21,853 nucleotides of DNA from a virus, in IMG/VR virus record IMGVR_UViG_3300042402_002519, positions 1-21,853 of that record. One strand, given 5' to 3'. The first letter of the stretch is position 1, and every line of letters starts with the position of its first letter. A program made the position numbers and the translations under genes. Positions 8,824-16,740 of this stretch are shown here, piece after piece. Below the pieces are notes generated by a model, which made no database searches, was not told where the DNA came from, and saw only the letters and a list, made by a program, of their open reading frames with translations.

Positions 8824-9795
8824 ATGCCAGCTGTCAACAGTGTAATAGTCCAAGCAGACTACAATTCAATTAGAAACAAAGTTATTGCTGTGTTAGGTAA
8901 CGGCAGTGGAAACTTTGGATATGGTCAACAGGCTAGAATAGTGTCTACAGCTGTTGCTGAGGGACAAAGAGTTACTATTAACGAATGGGCAAATCTACGA
9001 TTTGACATCATCAACGCCTACAGGCATATCAACGGATCTAATCCAACTACAGCTGTGGTCGCAGCCGGTGACACTATTAGATATACCAGTTCATTTACTC
9101 CCGATACCGGAACTCTTGACGTGCCACAGAAACAATATGATGATTGGGCAGATAATATCACAGCCAATAGATTCACAATAGCCACTAGTGAATCGGGCAC
9201 TACAGCAGTAACTACATCGAGCAGAACCGGAGCATGGATTAGCCAGTGTGAATGCGTCATACAGTTTTATTGGACCAATGCCAATGATGCTAGATATTGG
9301 TTCAATAGTGGCGGTAAAATTAGAATCAGTGCAAGTCGAACCGATGGAGTAGGCACTGCTCAAAACACCAGTTGGACTAGTCTTCTCAGTGCCGCAGGCA
9401 CACAGAACTTTGGGGGTGCTGTACCTAACACAGGCACGAGCCCCAACGATGGTGCGAATTGGTATAGAACTACAAATTCTTTCCAGACATTTTACCAAGC
9501 CACAGCTAGCAGTCCTTATGGATCTAACAACTATCGCCTACAAGCCAGATGTGTCGATGTGCCGTCAAACAGTGGAGGCACCGCAGCCAGCGGTGAAATA
9601 CGAGTATTGTTCACAGACGGATATGTTGACCCAGATATCTTTACTGGACTGAACAATCCCCCCGGTGATAGTATAGATGGTACCCTCACAGTCAGCGTTT
9701 CTACACTATTCGCCACAGGTATCATGTCTCCTAGCAGTGCAGCATTCACGGTAGTCCAGCCTATAATTTCTATCGGCTCTGTTACCGGTTCTTAA
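8824..9795 (+). CDS. Virion structural-like protein, paralog B
   Basis: This 323-residue protein is a diverged tandem copy of the previous gene. Common blocks are YNSIRNKVIAVLG, GYGQ, EWANLRFDIINAYRH, ARYWFNSGGKIRI (156-168), TNSFQTFYQ (from 217), SSPYGSNNYRLQAR and a closing GTLTVSVSTL. It carries insertions relative to the first copy, for example ISQCECVIQFYW near 139-150. The 16-base gap before it has no clear ribosome-binding site, so translation may depend on reinitiation from upstream. A structural virion role is inferred from context and from recalled marine phage relatives. Confidence 0.75.
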   Translation: MPAVNSVIVQADYNSIRNKVIAVLGNGSGNFGYGQQARIVSTAVAEGQRVTINEWANLRFDIINAYRHINGSNPTTAVVAAGDTIRYTSSFTPDTGTLDVPQKQYDDWADNITANRFTIATSESGTTAVTTSSRTGAWISQCECVIQFYWTNANDARYWFNSGGKIRISASRTDGVGTAQNTSWTSLLSAAGTQNFGGAVPNTGTSPNDGANWYRTTNSFQTFYQATASSPYGSNNYRLQARCVDVPSNSGGTAASGEIRVLFTDGYVDPDIFTGLNNPPGDSIDGTLTVSVSTLFATGIMSPSSAAFTVVQPIISIGSVTGS

Positions 9796-9819
9796 TTTAT
9801 TTCACACAATCTAGTTCTC

Positions 9820-9827
9820 TATAAATA
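9820..9827 (+). promoter_or_regulatory. T4-type late promoter (TATAAATA)
   Basis: This is an exact match to the T4 late promoter consensus TATAAATA, in the 59-base gap between the structural genes and the modification cluster. Initiation would fall about 10-13 bases downstream, near 9832-9836, leaving a short leader before the strong AAGGAG ribosome-binding site at 9844-9849 and the ATG at 9855. It probably drives the eleven-gene run that follows, late in infection. Confidence 0.8.
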
Positions 9828-9843
9828 AACTACGCAGTTTATT
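9824..9843 (+). repeat. Perfect inverted repeat overlapping the late promoter
   Basis: AATAAACT (9824-9831) and AGTTTATT (9836-9843) are perfect 8-base inverted arms around an ACGC loop. The left arm overlaps the last four bases of TATAAATA, and the right arm abuts the ribosome-binding site. A complete RNA hairpin would form only in read-through transcripts from upstream, because the late start lies near the loop. There is no U tract after it, so it does not look like a simple terminator. Confidence 0.55.
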
Positions 9844-9854
9844 AAGGAGAACGA

Positions 9855-10205
9855 ATGAACGCACAGTTGAAAGCGGTATTGGATTTCGCCAATTATCAGC
9901 AGACCTTTTCAATACATAAAAAAATTCTCAAAGAACGCACAGCTGCCAAACTGATGTATGGTTTCTCCGGCGGCCTATTTGCTATTGACAGAAGCCTGTT
10001 GACATTTGTTGAAATGCTGTGTGCCAAAGGCAGAGTTTCTGGAACGGTGCTGTTAGACAGCAACGAAAATCCCATATTGATAGAAAATCTAGAAGCTTTT
10101 CGTGATGAAATCTTCAGTAGATATTTTGAAGTCACTAATGAATATTTTCAAGAATTTGACAAGATCAAGAAATCTAGATCTGTAGAAAAACTTATTTCAC
10201 AATGA
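9855..10205 (+). CDS. Small conserved-looking protein of unknown function
   Basis: This 116-residue protein is preceded by a strong AAGGAG site at 9844-9849 and the late promoter at 9820, so it is the first gene of the cluster. It is largely helical in appearance (AVLDFANYQQTF, EIFSRYFEVTNEYFQEFDKIKK) with a central hydrophobic stretch (LMYGFSGGLFAIDRSLLTFVEML), too short and mixed to call a membrane span. It has a charged, Lys-rich C-terminus. I recognise no domain. Its stop overlaps the next start (ATGA), linking it to the glycosyltransferase genes. It may be a late structural or accessory protein. Confidence 0.7.
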   Translation: MNAQLKAVLDFANYQQTFSIHKKILKERTAAKLMYGFSGGLFAIDRSLLTFVEMLCAKGRVSGTVLLDSNENPILIENLEAFRDEIFSRYFEVTNEYFQEFDKIKKSRSVEKLISQ

Positions 10206-11062
10206 CCAATGGCATTTTAATTTTTGCACATAACAATCGCGAAGTGGATTACGGTTTGTTAGCAGTGATCAGCGGCGGACTTGCAAAAAAACACCTCCGT
10301 GTGCCGGCTTCATTGATCACAGATCTCAGCACCAAGGAATGGTTGATCAAATCACACACATGGCAGCAGGTTGAAACAGTATTCGAACATGTTATAATTG
10401 TTGATAAACCTGTTACCGATAATCAACGCGGATTGCACGACGGTGTAATCAATAAAAAAGTACCATTTTGCAATACTAATAGACACTCTGTATGGGACCT
10501 CACGCCCTATGATAGAACGCTGTTGATAGACAGCGATTTTTTAATATTCAGTGATAATCTAAACAAATATTGGAACATAGAAGCTGATGTAATGATAGGT
10601 GATTCGATCAATGATATCTACAGCGAAGATAGATTAGGCTACCTTGATAGATATGTCTGTGAAACCAGCTGTAAAATGTATTGGGCAACCACAGTGATGT
10701 TCACGAAAAATCTACAATCCAAGATGTTTTTTGATACTGTGAATTTAGTCAAAGAAAATTACAAGCACTATGCCGATGTCTTTCGATTCGATCACAGACA
10801 ATATAGAAATGACATAGCGTTTAGCGTTGCCAAACACATGCTAGATGGATTTGAGAACATGCACACACCAACACTGCCGCCTGTGTTATCGGTGATGGAC
10901 AAAGACATACTAACGGCCGTCGACAAGGACACATTAACGTTCTTGATTGATCATCGATTGGATGCCACATATTGTGCAGCATCAGTGACTGGAGTTGATA
11001 TACATGTGATGAACAAACAAAGTATATTGAGGCATCAACAACAGTTAATGGAGTTGATATGA
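10202..11062 (+). CDS. Putative glycosyltransferase (GT-A fold, DxD)
   Basis: This 286-residue protein overlaps the previous stop by four bases (ATGA). It starts with a beta-strand-like NGILIFAHNNREVDYGLLA, which resembles the opening of GT8-type and similar GT-A enzymes. A DSD motif lies at 110-112 within RTLLIDSDFLIF, the usual place for the metal- and sugar-nucleotide-binding DxD. The region MYWATTVMFTKN, about 155-166, fits the acceptor half of such enzymes. A late His in VDIHVMNK, about 270, could be the C-terminal metal ligand. It has no signal peptide or membrane segment, so it should be cytoplasmic. It is probably sister to the next gene, with which it shares the overall layout. Donor and acceptor are unknown. 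Confidence 0.65.
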   Translation: MTNGILIFAHNNREVDYGLLAVISGGLAKKHLRVPASLITDLSTKEWLIKSHTWQQVETVFEHVIIVDKPVTDNQRGLHDGVINKKVPFCNTNRHSVWDLTPYDRTLLIDSDFLIFSDNLNKYWNIEADVMIGDSINDIYSEDRLGYLDRYVCETSCKMYWATTVMFTKNLQSKMFFDTVNLVKENYKHYADVFRFDHRQYRNDIAFSVAKHMLDGFENMHTPTLPPVLSVMDKDILTAVDKDTLTFLIDHRLDATYCAASVTGVDIHVMNKQSILRHQQQLMELI

Positions 11063-11898
11063 ACTTTGGATATCTGTTATTTGTAGCACACAATGATGAC
11101 ATTGATTATCTCAAGTGCGCCTATGCTCTAGCTCTCAGTATAAAAACCACACAAAAACCAGGGTATGACAAGGTGGCATTGGTAATTGACAACAAAAAAT
11201 CGCTTGAAAAATTATCAAGTCCGTGGGTGTTTGACACAGTGATAGCATGGGACCAAGAGAAATATTGGGATGGTAGATCGTGGATGGATCAACTATCTCC
11301 TTTTGATTGCACAGTGTGCCTTGATGCCGACATGTTATTCCTACGAGACTACAGTCATTGGATTGATTATTTTATTGCCAACAGCGAATTGTATGTGGCC
11401 AATCAAGTCTATACCTATAGGGGCGAAACCATCACAGATCGAACATATAGAAAAACCTTTGACAAAAATTGTCTGCCAGATTTATACTCCATGTGGACTT
11501 TTTTCTCTAAAGAATCTGTGCTATGCCGAGAATTTTTTGAATTAGGCCGACAGATTATAAAAAATCCCTGTGAATTTACCAATCAGTTTTTAGGTGAACA
11601 CAGACCCAAGGTGATTGGCACAGATGAAGCATTCGCACTGGCTGCTAAAATACTAGACATCACTGATGACATCGCATACGATTTACCATTTCCTCGAGTG
11701 GTTCATATGAAACCAATGCTGCAAAATTGGCCGTGGCCGGCTGACACTTGGAGCGATCATGTGGGATTTTATCTCAATGCAGATGCTAGATTAAAGATAG
11801 GAAATTTTCAACAGAATGATATTGTGCATTACGTGGAGAAAAATTTAATCACAGATGAGTGCATACACATATTGGAGACCAAAGCATGGAAACTATAG
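11059..11898 (+). CDS. Putative glycosyltransferase (GT-A fold, DxD)
   Basis: This 279-residue protein overlaps its neighbour by ATGA and has a TGGAG ribosome-binding site just upstream. It begins FGYLLFVAHNDDIDYLKCAYALALSIK, a typical first strand and helix of a nucleotide-sugar fold. It has a clear DAD at 89-91 (CLDADMLFLRD) and TDEAFALAAKI near 190-200, where GT-A enzymes often place a catalytic acid. VVHMKPMLQNWPW carries a His that fits the C-terminal metal ligand. The layout is close to GT8-like enzymes. There is no membrane segment. It probably transfers a sugar to a phage or host acceptor; the acceptor cannot be read from the sequence. Confidence 0.7.
   Translation: MNFGYLLFVAHNDDIDYLKCAYALALSIKTTQKPGYDKVALVIDNKKSLEKLSSPWVFDTVIAWDQEKYWDGRSWMDQLSPFDCTVCLDADMLFLRDYSHWIDYFIANSELYVANQVYTYRGETITDRTYRKTFDKNCLPDLYSMWTFFSKESVLCREFFELGRQIIKNPCEFTNQFLGEHRPKVIGTDEAFALAAKILDITDDIAYDLPFPRVVHMKPMLQNWPWPADTWSDHVGFYLNADARLKIGNFQQNDIVHYVEKNLITDECIHILETKAWKL
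11873..11878 (+). promoter_or_regulatory. Ribosome-binding site choosing the start at 11886
   Basis: TGGAGA sits about 8 bases before the ATG at 11886. The in-frame GTG at 11859, which would add nine residues, has no such site. This supports the later start, with a 13-base overlap onto the previous gene. Confidence 0.55.
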
Positions 11899-12503
11899 AA
11901 GATTTTGATAAATGGCTCAAAGAATACAAGCCACCGATTATACAATATGTAGCGGTGTTTGATCCAAACACAGGTCGAGTTATCAGCGTAGGGCCAGATC
12001 ATGCTTTTGCAGATCAAAAACATATAGTGCAGATATCACAAGAAATTGCTGAATCTATAATCACAGCTGAAACACAGATACACAACTGTCAAATAAATGT
12101 AGAGTCAGGACAGTTAGAGATAGCTGAAAAAAAGACACTAAACAAATTAGATGATGTATTGCATAGAATTCCTGACATCAAATATTTGGAAGAATTTAAA
12201 TCGGACATACATCTAACATACAGTTCGAAAAGCAAATATTTGAAAATTCAACTGTCTACAGAATACGGTGGAACTAAAAAACACAAAGGCAGCATCGGAA
12301 CAAGACAATTTATTTGGGATGGTTCTACCGATATGGATTTTTTAATCACCGATTACAACGATCCCAACTTGATTTTTCAGATGTTTTCTGTTAAACTAAA
12401 TGAACTAGTTGGGCATAATGTAACAATTAAAAACATTGAATATGATAGATTCAGTGTGTATACAAGACGCCTATTTAAGAATTATGTGATCGAATATAAA
12501 TGA
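11886..12503 (+). CDS. Unrecognised protein in the glycosyltransferase cluster
   Basis: This 205-residue protein begins METIEDFDKW. I chose the ATG at 11886 over the GTG at 11859 because of the ribosome-binding site at 11873-11878. No catalytic motif or membrane segment is visible. The N-terminal third contains PPIIQYVAVFDPNTGRVISVGPDHA. The middle is charged and helical (ISQEIAESIITAETQIHN). The C-terminal half alternates beta-like stretches (KSKYLKIQLSTEYGG, TRQFIWDGSTDMDFLITDYN). It could be a virion or chaperone-like accessory protein, or an acceptor protein for the neighbouring transferases; none of these can be shown. The stop overlaps the next start by ATGA. Confidence 0.65.
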   Translation: METIEDFDKWLKEYKPPIIQYVAVFDPNTGRVISVGPDHAFADQKHIVQISQEIAESIITAETQIHNCQINVESGQLEIAEKKTLNKLDDVLHRIPDIKYLEEFKSDIHLTYSSKSKYLKIQLSTEYGGTKKHKGSIGTRQFIWDGSTDMDFLITDYNDPNLIFQMFSVKLNELVGHNVTIKNIEYDRFSVYTRRLFKNYVIEYK

Positions 12504-13417
12504 AAGTAATCGAGTTTGATGTAGTTTTTTTAAGTTACGATGAGCCTAATGCAGATCTGCATTATGCTGATTTGTGTAACAAAGTTCCGTGGGCTAAACG
12601 CATTCACGGAGTCAAAGGATCTGACCATGCCCATAAAGCCGCAGCAGAAGCCAGTGAAACAGATTGGTTTATCACAGTTGATGCTGACAACATTGTAGAT
12701 CCTAGATTTTTTAACATCGACCTTGACATGAGTGATCCCAAGATACAGGTCTATGGTTGGTGTGGTCGTAATGCAATTAACGGTCTTCGATATGGCAATG
12801 GTGGATTAAAAATCTGGCGCAAGGATTTTGTTCTTAACATGCGGACACATGAAAATTCTAACAGTGATCGCGGCCAAGTAGATTTTTGTTGGGAAGATGG
12901 ATATAGAAATTTTCCATTGACGTTCAGTGAAAGTGTTATTACAGGATCACCATTCCAGGCATGGAGAGCAGGATTTCGAGAAGGTGTTAAAATGACCTTG
13001 CTTGACGGCGTTAAAGTTCCTCCTATGGAAATTAAAGAACGCATATGGTGGCATAATATTCACAGACTGCGCATGTGGTCAACTGTTGGAGCCCACGAAG
13101 AAAATGGAATCTATGCAGTCTATGGGGCTAGACTAGGAACATGGATGGCCAATTGCACTGAATGGAATTATGTCGATGTTCGAGATTTTGAAATACTTAG
13201 AGACATATGGAATCAATACGGTAAACCGTATGAAGATGTAAACGGTGATGGTCTAGTAGATGAGATTAAAAATTTAGGCGAAAAAATAAAAATGAGTTTG
13301 GGATTAGATTGGCCGTTTCTTGATGCGCAGCAAAGTAAATTTACTTTAGATTTGTATAACGAAACAATGAATCTCAACGACACTTATTTTAAGATGCCGG
13401 TGCCTGCGAATGTATGA
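12500..13417 (+). CDS. Putative glycosyltransferase with a calcium-loop-like motif
   Basis: This 305-residue protein overlaps its neighbour by ATGA. FDVVFLSYDEPNAD at 6-19 and KRIHGVKG at 33-40 define an opening shared with the C-terminal domain of the next protein. DAD at 61-63 (ITVDADNIVD) is the expected DxD of a GT-A glycosyltransferase. GNGGLKIWRK (100-109) and PFQAWRAGFREGVKM (about 151-165) have clear counterparts in the next protein. Unlike that domain, it has a C-terminal extension with DVNGDGLVDEIK at 246-257, which matches the pattern of a dockerin/EF-hand calcium loop. It is probably a soluble transferase. Its base composition still resembles the upstream genes. Confidence 0.7.
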   Translation: MKVIEFDVVFLSYDEPNADLHYADLCNKVPWAKRIHGVKGSDHAHKAAAEASETDWFITVDADNIVDPRFFNIDLDMSDPKIQVYGWCGRNAINGLRYGNGGLKIWRKDFVLNMRTHENSNSDRGQVDFCWEDGYRNFPLTFSESVITGSPFQAWRAGFREGVKMTLLDGVKVPPMEIKERIWWHNIHRLRMWSTVGAHEENGIYAVYGARLGTWMANCTEWNYVDVRDFEILRDIWNQYGKPYEDVNGDGLVDEIKNLGEKIKMSLGLDWPFLDAQQSKFTLDLYNETMNLNDTYFKMPVPANV

Positions 13418-14705
13418 TATTTTTTATGTTTCAGCAAGCAACGGAAATGACAAAGACTGGTTGACAATAAAGTCTAGGTATCCTCTTGCTCAGCGACTTA
13501 CAAACATAAAATCATACAAAGAAATACAATCTAGATCTTTTACAAAAATGTTCTGGGTTATCTGGGATGACCTAGATCTAACATCATTTAATCTATTAGA
13601 TTACAAAGCCTCTGAATGGGACGACATGTATGTTCACGTCTTCAAAAACAGTGAACACTATGACGGTATTTGTTTATTTCCCAAATCTTTGACAATATCT
13701 CAACGTGAATTTCATCATAGATTTTTTACAGCTAAAAAAGAAATTGATATAGTTGCTAGTATTCCTAAGAAGTATAATAGATATAGTCCTAGCACATTTG
13801 ATGAATATCAGCAAATAACAGACGAGATGTTTTGGTTAGTATGGCCGGAAGTTACCATAACTGACAATGCTGTTTTTGACATATACTTTAGTCACCACAA
13901 CAGTTATGATCGTAGAGAAAATCACGTATTTAAAAATCTATGCAATGATATTGAGTCTTATCTTAGTGGTGTAATTCTTTGCAGCAAATACAAACCTTTA
14001 TCAAAGCGTGAGTTTGATAATCAGTATGCTGTAGATAAAAAAGAACACGATACTGTTGTTAGCAGATATAGATATAATCAATATGTAATTTCTACGTATG
14101 AAGAATATAAACAGATTTTAGAAACAGAAACCCAACCACTATTCTGGTGCGTATGGCCAGAAATTACTATATTAAATCATACAATTTTTGATCTATACTT
14201 TGATCCTAATGATGGAAAGTACGATCATGATCGTAAAGAAAATCATGTGTTTAAAAATTTATGTAACGATAAAGAAACATATCTATGCGGATTAGTTTTA
14301 TTTTCAAAAGAAAAAGTTATTTCGCAAAAAGAATTTAATCGCAGATATCTCATTGACAAAAAAGAACACAATCAAATTGTTAGTCGTTATCAATACAAAA
14401 AATATGTACTTTCATCCTACGAAGAATACCTAACTATCTTAAAGAAAGAAACTCAACCTTTATTTTGGGGAATATGGCCCGAGATAGCTATTACAGACAA
14501 CTCGGTGTTTGATTTATATTTTGAACCCAACGACGGCAAGTATGATCATGATCGTAAAGAAAATCATGTGTTTAAACATATTTTTAACAATACTGAAATT
14601 TATAACAACGGATTAGTGTTATTATCTAAAGATAAAATTATTGGTCAGCGAGAATTTAGACATAGATTTTTAATTGAAAAGAAAGAATACAATCAAGTAG
14701 TATCA
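13410..14705 (+). repeat. Four tandem protein-coding repeats (about 105 residues each)
   Basis: Units lie at about 13410-13760, 13761-14063, 14064-14384 and 14385-14705. The third and fourth are both 321 bases (107 codons) and include a 33-base stretch that is identical at 14223-14255 and 14544-14576, exactly one unit apart. This suggests a recent in-frame duplication, while units 1 and 2 are much older. Confidence 0.85.
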
Positions 14706-15413
14706 GTACATCGTTTGTACGATGTTGTTTTTATATCTTACAATGAACCAAATGCTGATGAAAATTATAATAATCTACTTGTTAAATGTCCTAGAGCAAA
14801 ACGTGTTCATGGAGTTAAAGGTATTCATCAAGCACACATAGCAGCCGCAAAATTATGTGACACTGACATGATTTGGATAGTAGACGGTGATGCTGTTGTT
14901 ACTGATGATTTTAATTTTGATTTAGTTATGTCTAGTTATGACATTGATTGTGTTCATGTGTGGCGTAGTAGAAATCCTTTAAATGGATTAGAATACGGAT
15001 ATGGTGGAGTTAAACTTTTACCAAGACAGTTAACTTTAGACATGGATGTTAGCAGTTCAGATATGACAACTAGTATTTCTAAGAAGTTTAAAGCCGTTGA
15101 AGGGGTATCAAATATTACATTGTTTAACACAGATGAATTTAGTGCATGGCGATCAGCATTTAGAGAATGTGCTAAACTAGCAAGTCGATCTATCCAACGA
15201 CATTTGGAAGAAGAAACTAATGCTCGACTTGACACCTGGTGTACAACAGCTCAAGGTAACTATAGTAGTGAGGCATTAAAAGGAGCCCGTGCAGGACGCC
15301 AATACGGCGAAGAAAATAAAAACAATCCTAATTTGCTATCAAAGATAAACGATTTTGATTGGTTAAAAGAAAAATTTGAACATGAGCAACGAGCAGAGAA
15401 TACAAATACTTAA
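13410..15413 (+). CDS. Four-repeat protein fused to a glycosyltransferase domain
   Basis: This 667-residue protein overlaps the previous gene by 8 bases. It has two parts. Residues 1-432 are four tandem repeats of about 101-117 residues, each with a STYEEY-like helix, an FWxVWPE core, an FDLYF segment, ENHVFKN and a KEFxxRY...KKEH ending; the first repeat is the most diverged. Residues 436-667 are a GT-A-like domain (YDVVFISYNEPNAD, KRVHGVKG, DGD at 492-494, GYGGVKLLPR, EFSAWRSAFRECAKLA) paralogous to the preceding gene. The repeats may bind carbohydrate, protein or the acceptor, or hold the enzyme in an assembly; this is inference. Composition is clearly more AT-rich than upstream, marking the probable left end of an acquired cassette. 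Confidence 0.75.
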   Translation: MYDIFYVSASNGNDKDWLTIKSRYPLAQRLTNIKSYKEIQSRSFTKMFWVIWDDLDLTSFNLLDYKASEWDDMYVHVFKNSEHYDGICLFPKSLTISQREFHHRFFTAKKEIDIVASIPKKYNRYSPSTFDEYQQITDEMFWLVWPEVTITDNAVFDIYFSHHNSYDRRENHVFKNLCNDIESYLSGVILCSKYKPLSKREFDNQYAVDKKEHDTVVSRYRYNQYVISTYEEYKQILETETQPLFWCVWPEITILNHTIFDLYFDPNDGKYDHDRKENHVFKNLCNDKETYLCGLVLFSKEKVISQKEFNRRYLIDKKEHNQIVSRYQYKKYVLSSYEEYLTILKKETQPLFWGIWPEIAITDNSVFDLYFEPNDGKYDHDRKENHVFKHIFNNTEIYNNGLVLLSKDKIIGQREFRHRFLIEKKEYNQVVSVHRLYDVVFISYNEPNADENYNNLLVKCPRAKRVHGVKGIHQAHIAAAKLCDTDMIWIVDGDAVVTDDFNFDLVMSSYDIDCVHVWRSRNPLNGLEYGYGGVKLLPRQLTLDMDVSSSDMTTSISKKFKAVEGVSNITLFNTDEFSAWRSAFRECAKLASRSIQRHLEEETNARLDTWCTTAQGNYSSEALKGARAGRQYGEENKNNPNLLSKINDFDWLKEKFEHEQRAENTNT

Positions 15414-16740
15414 AGATAAGCGGGACCTAATCAACAGAGTTAGTCCAAGCTTCTGCACGGCCAAGTGGTTACAGACTACCTTGTATTTGCAAAACGGTTA
15501 TAATCATAGTTGTCATCATCCTAGTCCTCATAAGATTCTTATAGAAGAAGTTGAACTAAATCCTGCTGCGTTACATAATAGTCAGTTTAAAAAACTTCAA
15601 CGACTAAAAATGTTAAATGGTGATAAACCAGCCGAATGTCAGTATTGCTGGAATATCGAAGATCTCGATAAGGATTATTTTTCTGACAGGCATTATAAAA
15701 CATCAGATGATTGGGCATGGGATAGATTTGAAGAAGTATCAAAACTTGATCCAGCTGCGGACGTTATTCCTAGTTATTTAGAAGTTAGTTTTAGTAATGC
15801 CTGTAATTTCAAATGCAGTTATTGTTCGTCAGAAATTAGCAGTAAGTGGTTAGAAGAAATTAACCAACATGGTCCATATCCTACCACACAAGGCAATCAT
15901 GACATAACTTGGTTAAAAAATACAGGAAGATATCCGTATAAGCATAGCGATGATAATCCCTACATAACTGCATTTTGGAAATGGTTTCCCGAAGTATTAC
16001 CTAGATTAAAAGTTTTCCGCATTACTGGCGGAGAACCATTAATGAGTAAAGACACTTGGAAAGTAATTGATTATATCATTGAACAAAAACCTCCTTCTAT
16101 GCAGATCGCTATTAATTCGAATCTGTGTGTTGATAGTAAATTAATTAATAAGTTAATAGAAAAAATTAACGAACTTTCTAACTTAGGGCATACTGTACAA
16201 ATTTTTACCAGTATTGAAAGTACGGGAAATAAAGCCGAGTATAGTCGATACGGTATGGATTATGATTTATGGTGCAAAAATTTAGACAGGGTGTTAACAG
16301 AAACATCAGTTACAGTTGGAATTATGACAACTATAAATGTACTAAGCATTTCCGACTTTAATAATTTTATCGATCTAATAATGGAATATCGTGTTAAGTA
16401 TAACAACGATTTTGCTTATAATAGAATTCCATTAAGTATCAATTATTTAAAATGGCCTCCGTATCTGAGCGTATCTATATTGCCTGTAGAATATAAATTA
16501 AAAATTAGTGCAGAAATTTTAGAACATTGCGAACAGTGGTTAAAATATTATAGAAAAGAAAAATTTGCTAGAATATATCTAGAAGAATGGGACCAGATTA
16601 AACGTCTTTGTGATTATATAGTTAGCAGCACTTGTGACGAAATTTCTAAAGATGACTTTTATAAATTTATAGACGAATACGATCAAAGAAGAAATACTAG
16701 TTTTAGAGAAGTATTTCCGGAATACACTGGAATAATATAA
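15382..16740 (+). CDS. Radical SAM enzyme with N-terminal twitch-like cysteine set (copy 1)
   Basis: The ATG at 15382 (MSNEQRIQ) gives 452 residues; an in-frame TTG two codons earlier is less likely. The radical SAM cluster motif CNFKCSYC has Cys141, Cys145 and Cys148 (CX3CX2C). RITGGEPLMS at 213-222 is the SAM-binding GGE motif. Ahead of the core, Cys25 (SPSFCTAKW), Cys44 (SCHHP) and Cys86/Cys89 (ECQYCW) form a four-cysteine set. This matches what I recall of phage-associated radical SAM proteins with an N-terminal twitch domain, which would hold an auxiliary iron-sulfur cluster. Such enzymes perform radical chemistry on peptides or small molecules; the substrate here is unknown. It overlaps the previous gene by 32 bases, and its stop overlaps the second copy by one base. 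Confidence 0.85.
   Translation: MSNEQRIQILKDKRDLINRVSPSFCTAKWLQTTLYLQNGYNHSCHHPSPHKILIEEVELNPAALHNSQFKKLQRLKMLNGDKPAECQYCWNIEDLDKDYFSDRHYKTSDDWAWDRFEEVSKLDPAADVIPSYLEVSFSNACNFKCSYCSSEISSKWLEEINQHGPYPTTQGNHDITWLKNTGRYPYKHSDDNPYITAFWKWFPEVLPRLKVFRITGGEPLMSKDTWKVIDYIIEQKPPSMQIAINSNLCVDSKLINKLIEKINELSNLGHTVQIFTSIESTGNKAEYSRYGMDYDLWCKNLDRVLTETSVTVGIMTTINVLSISDFNNFIDLIMEYRVKYNNDFAYNRIPLSINYLKWPPYLSVSILPVEYKLKISAEILEHCEQWLKYYRKEKFARIYLEEWDQIKRLCDYIVSSTCDEISKDDFYKFIDEYDQRRNTSFREVFPEYTGII

Noticed and set aside
9091-9498. 135-codon minus-strand open frame
   Set aside because: It is antisense to the structural gene at 8824-9795, has no promoter or ribosome-binding site, and has unusual Cys/Ser content typical of shadow frames.
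9824-9843. Inverted repeat as a rho-independent terminator
   Set aside because: The stem is only 8 AT-rich base pairs and is not followed by a run of T, so it is listed as an inverted repeat instead.
14223-14576. Direct repeat as part of a CRISPR-like array
   Set aside because: There are only two identical 33-base copies, 321 bases apart, both in frame inside a protein repeat unit.
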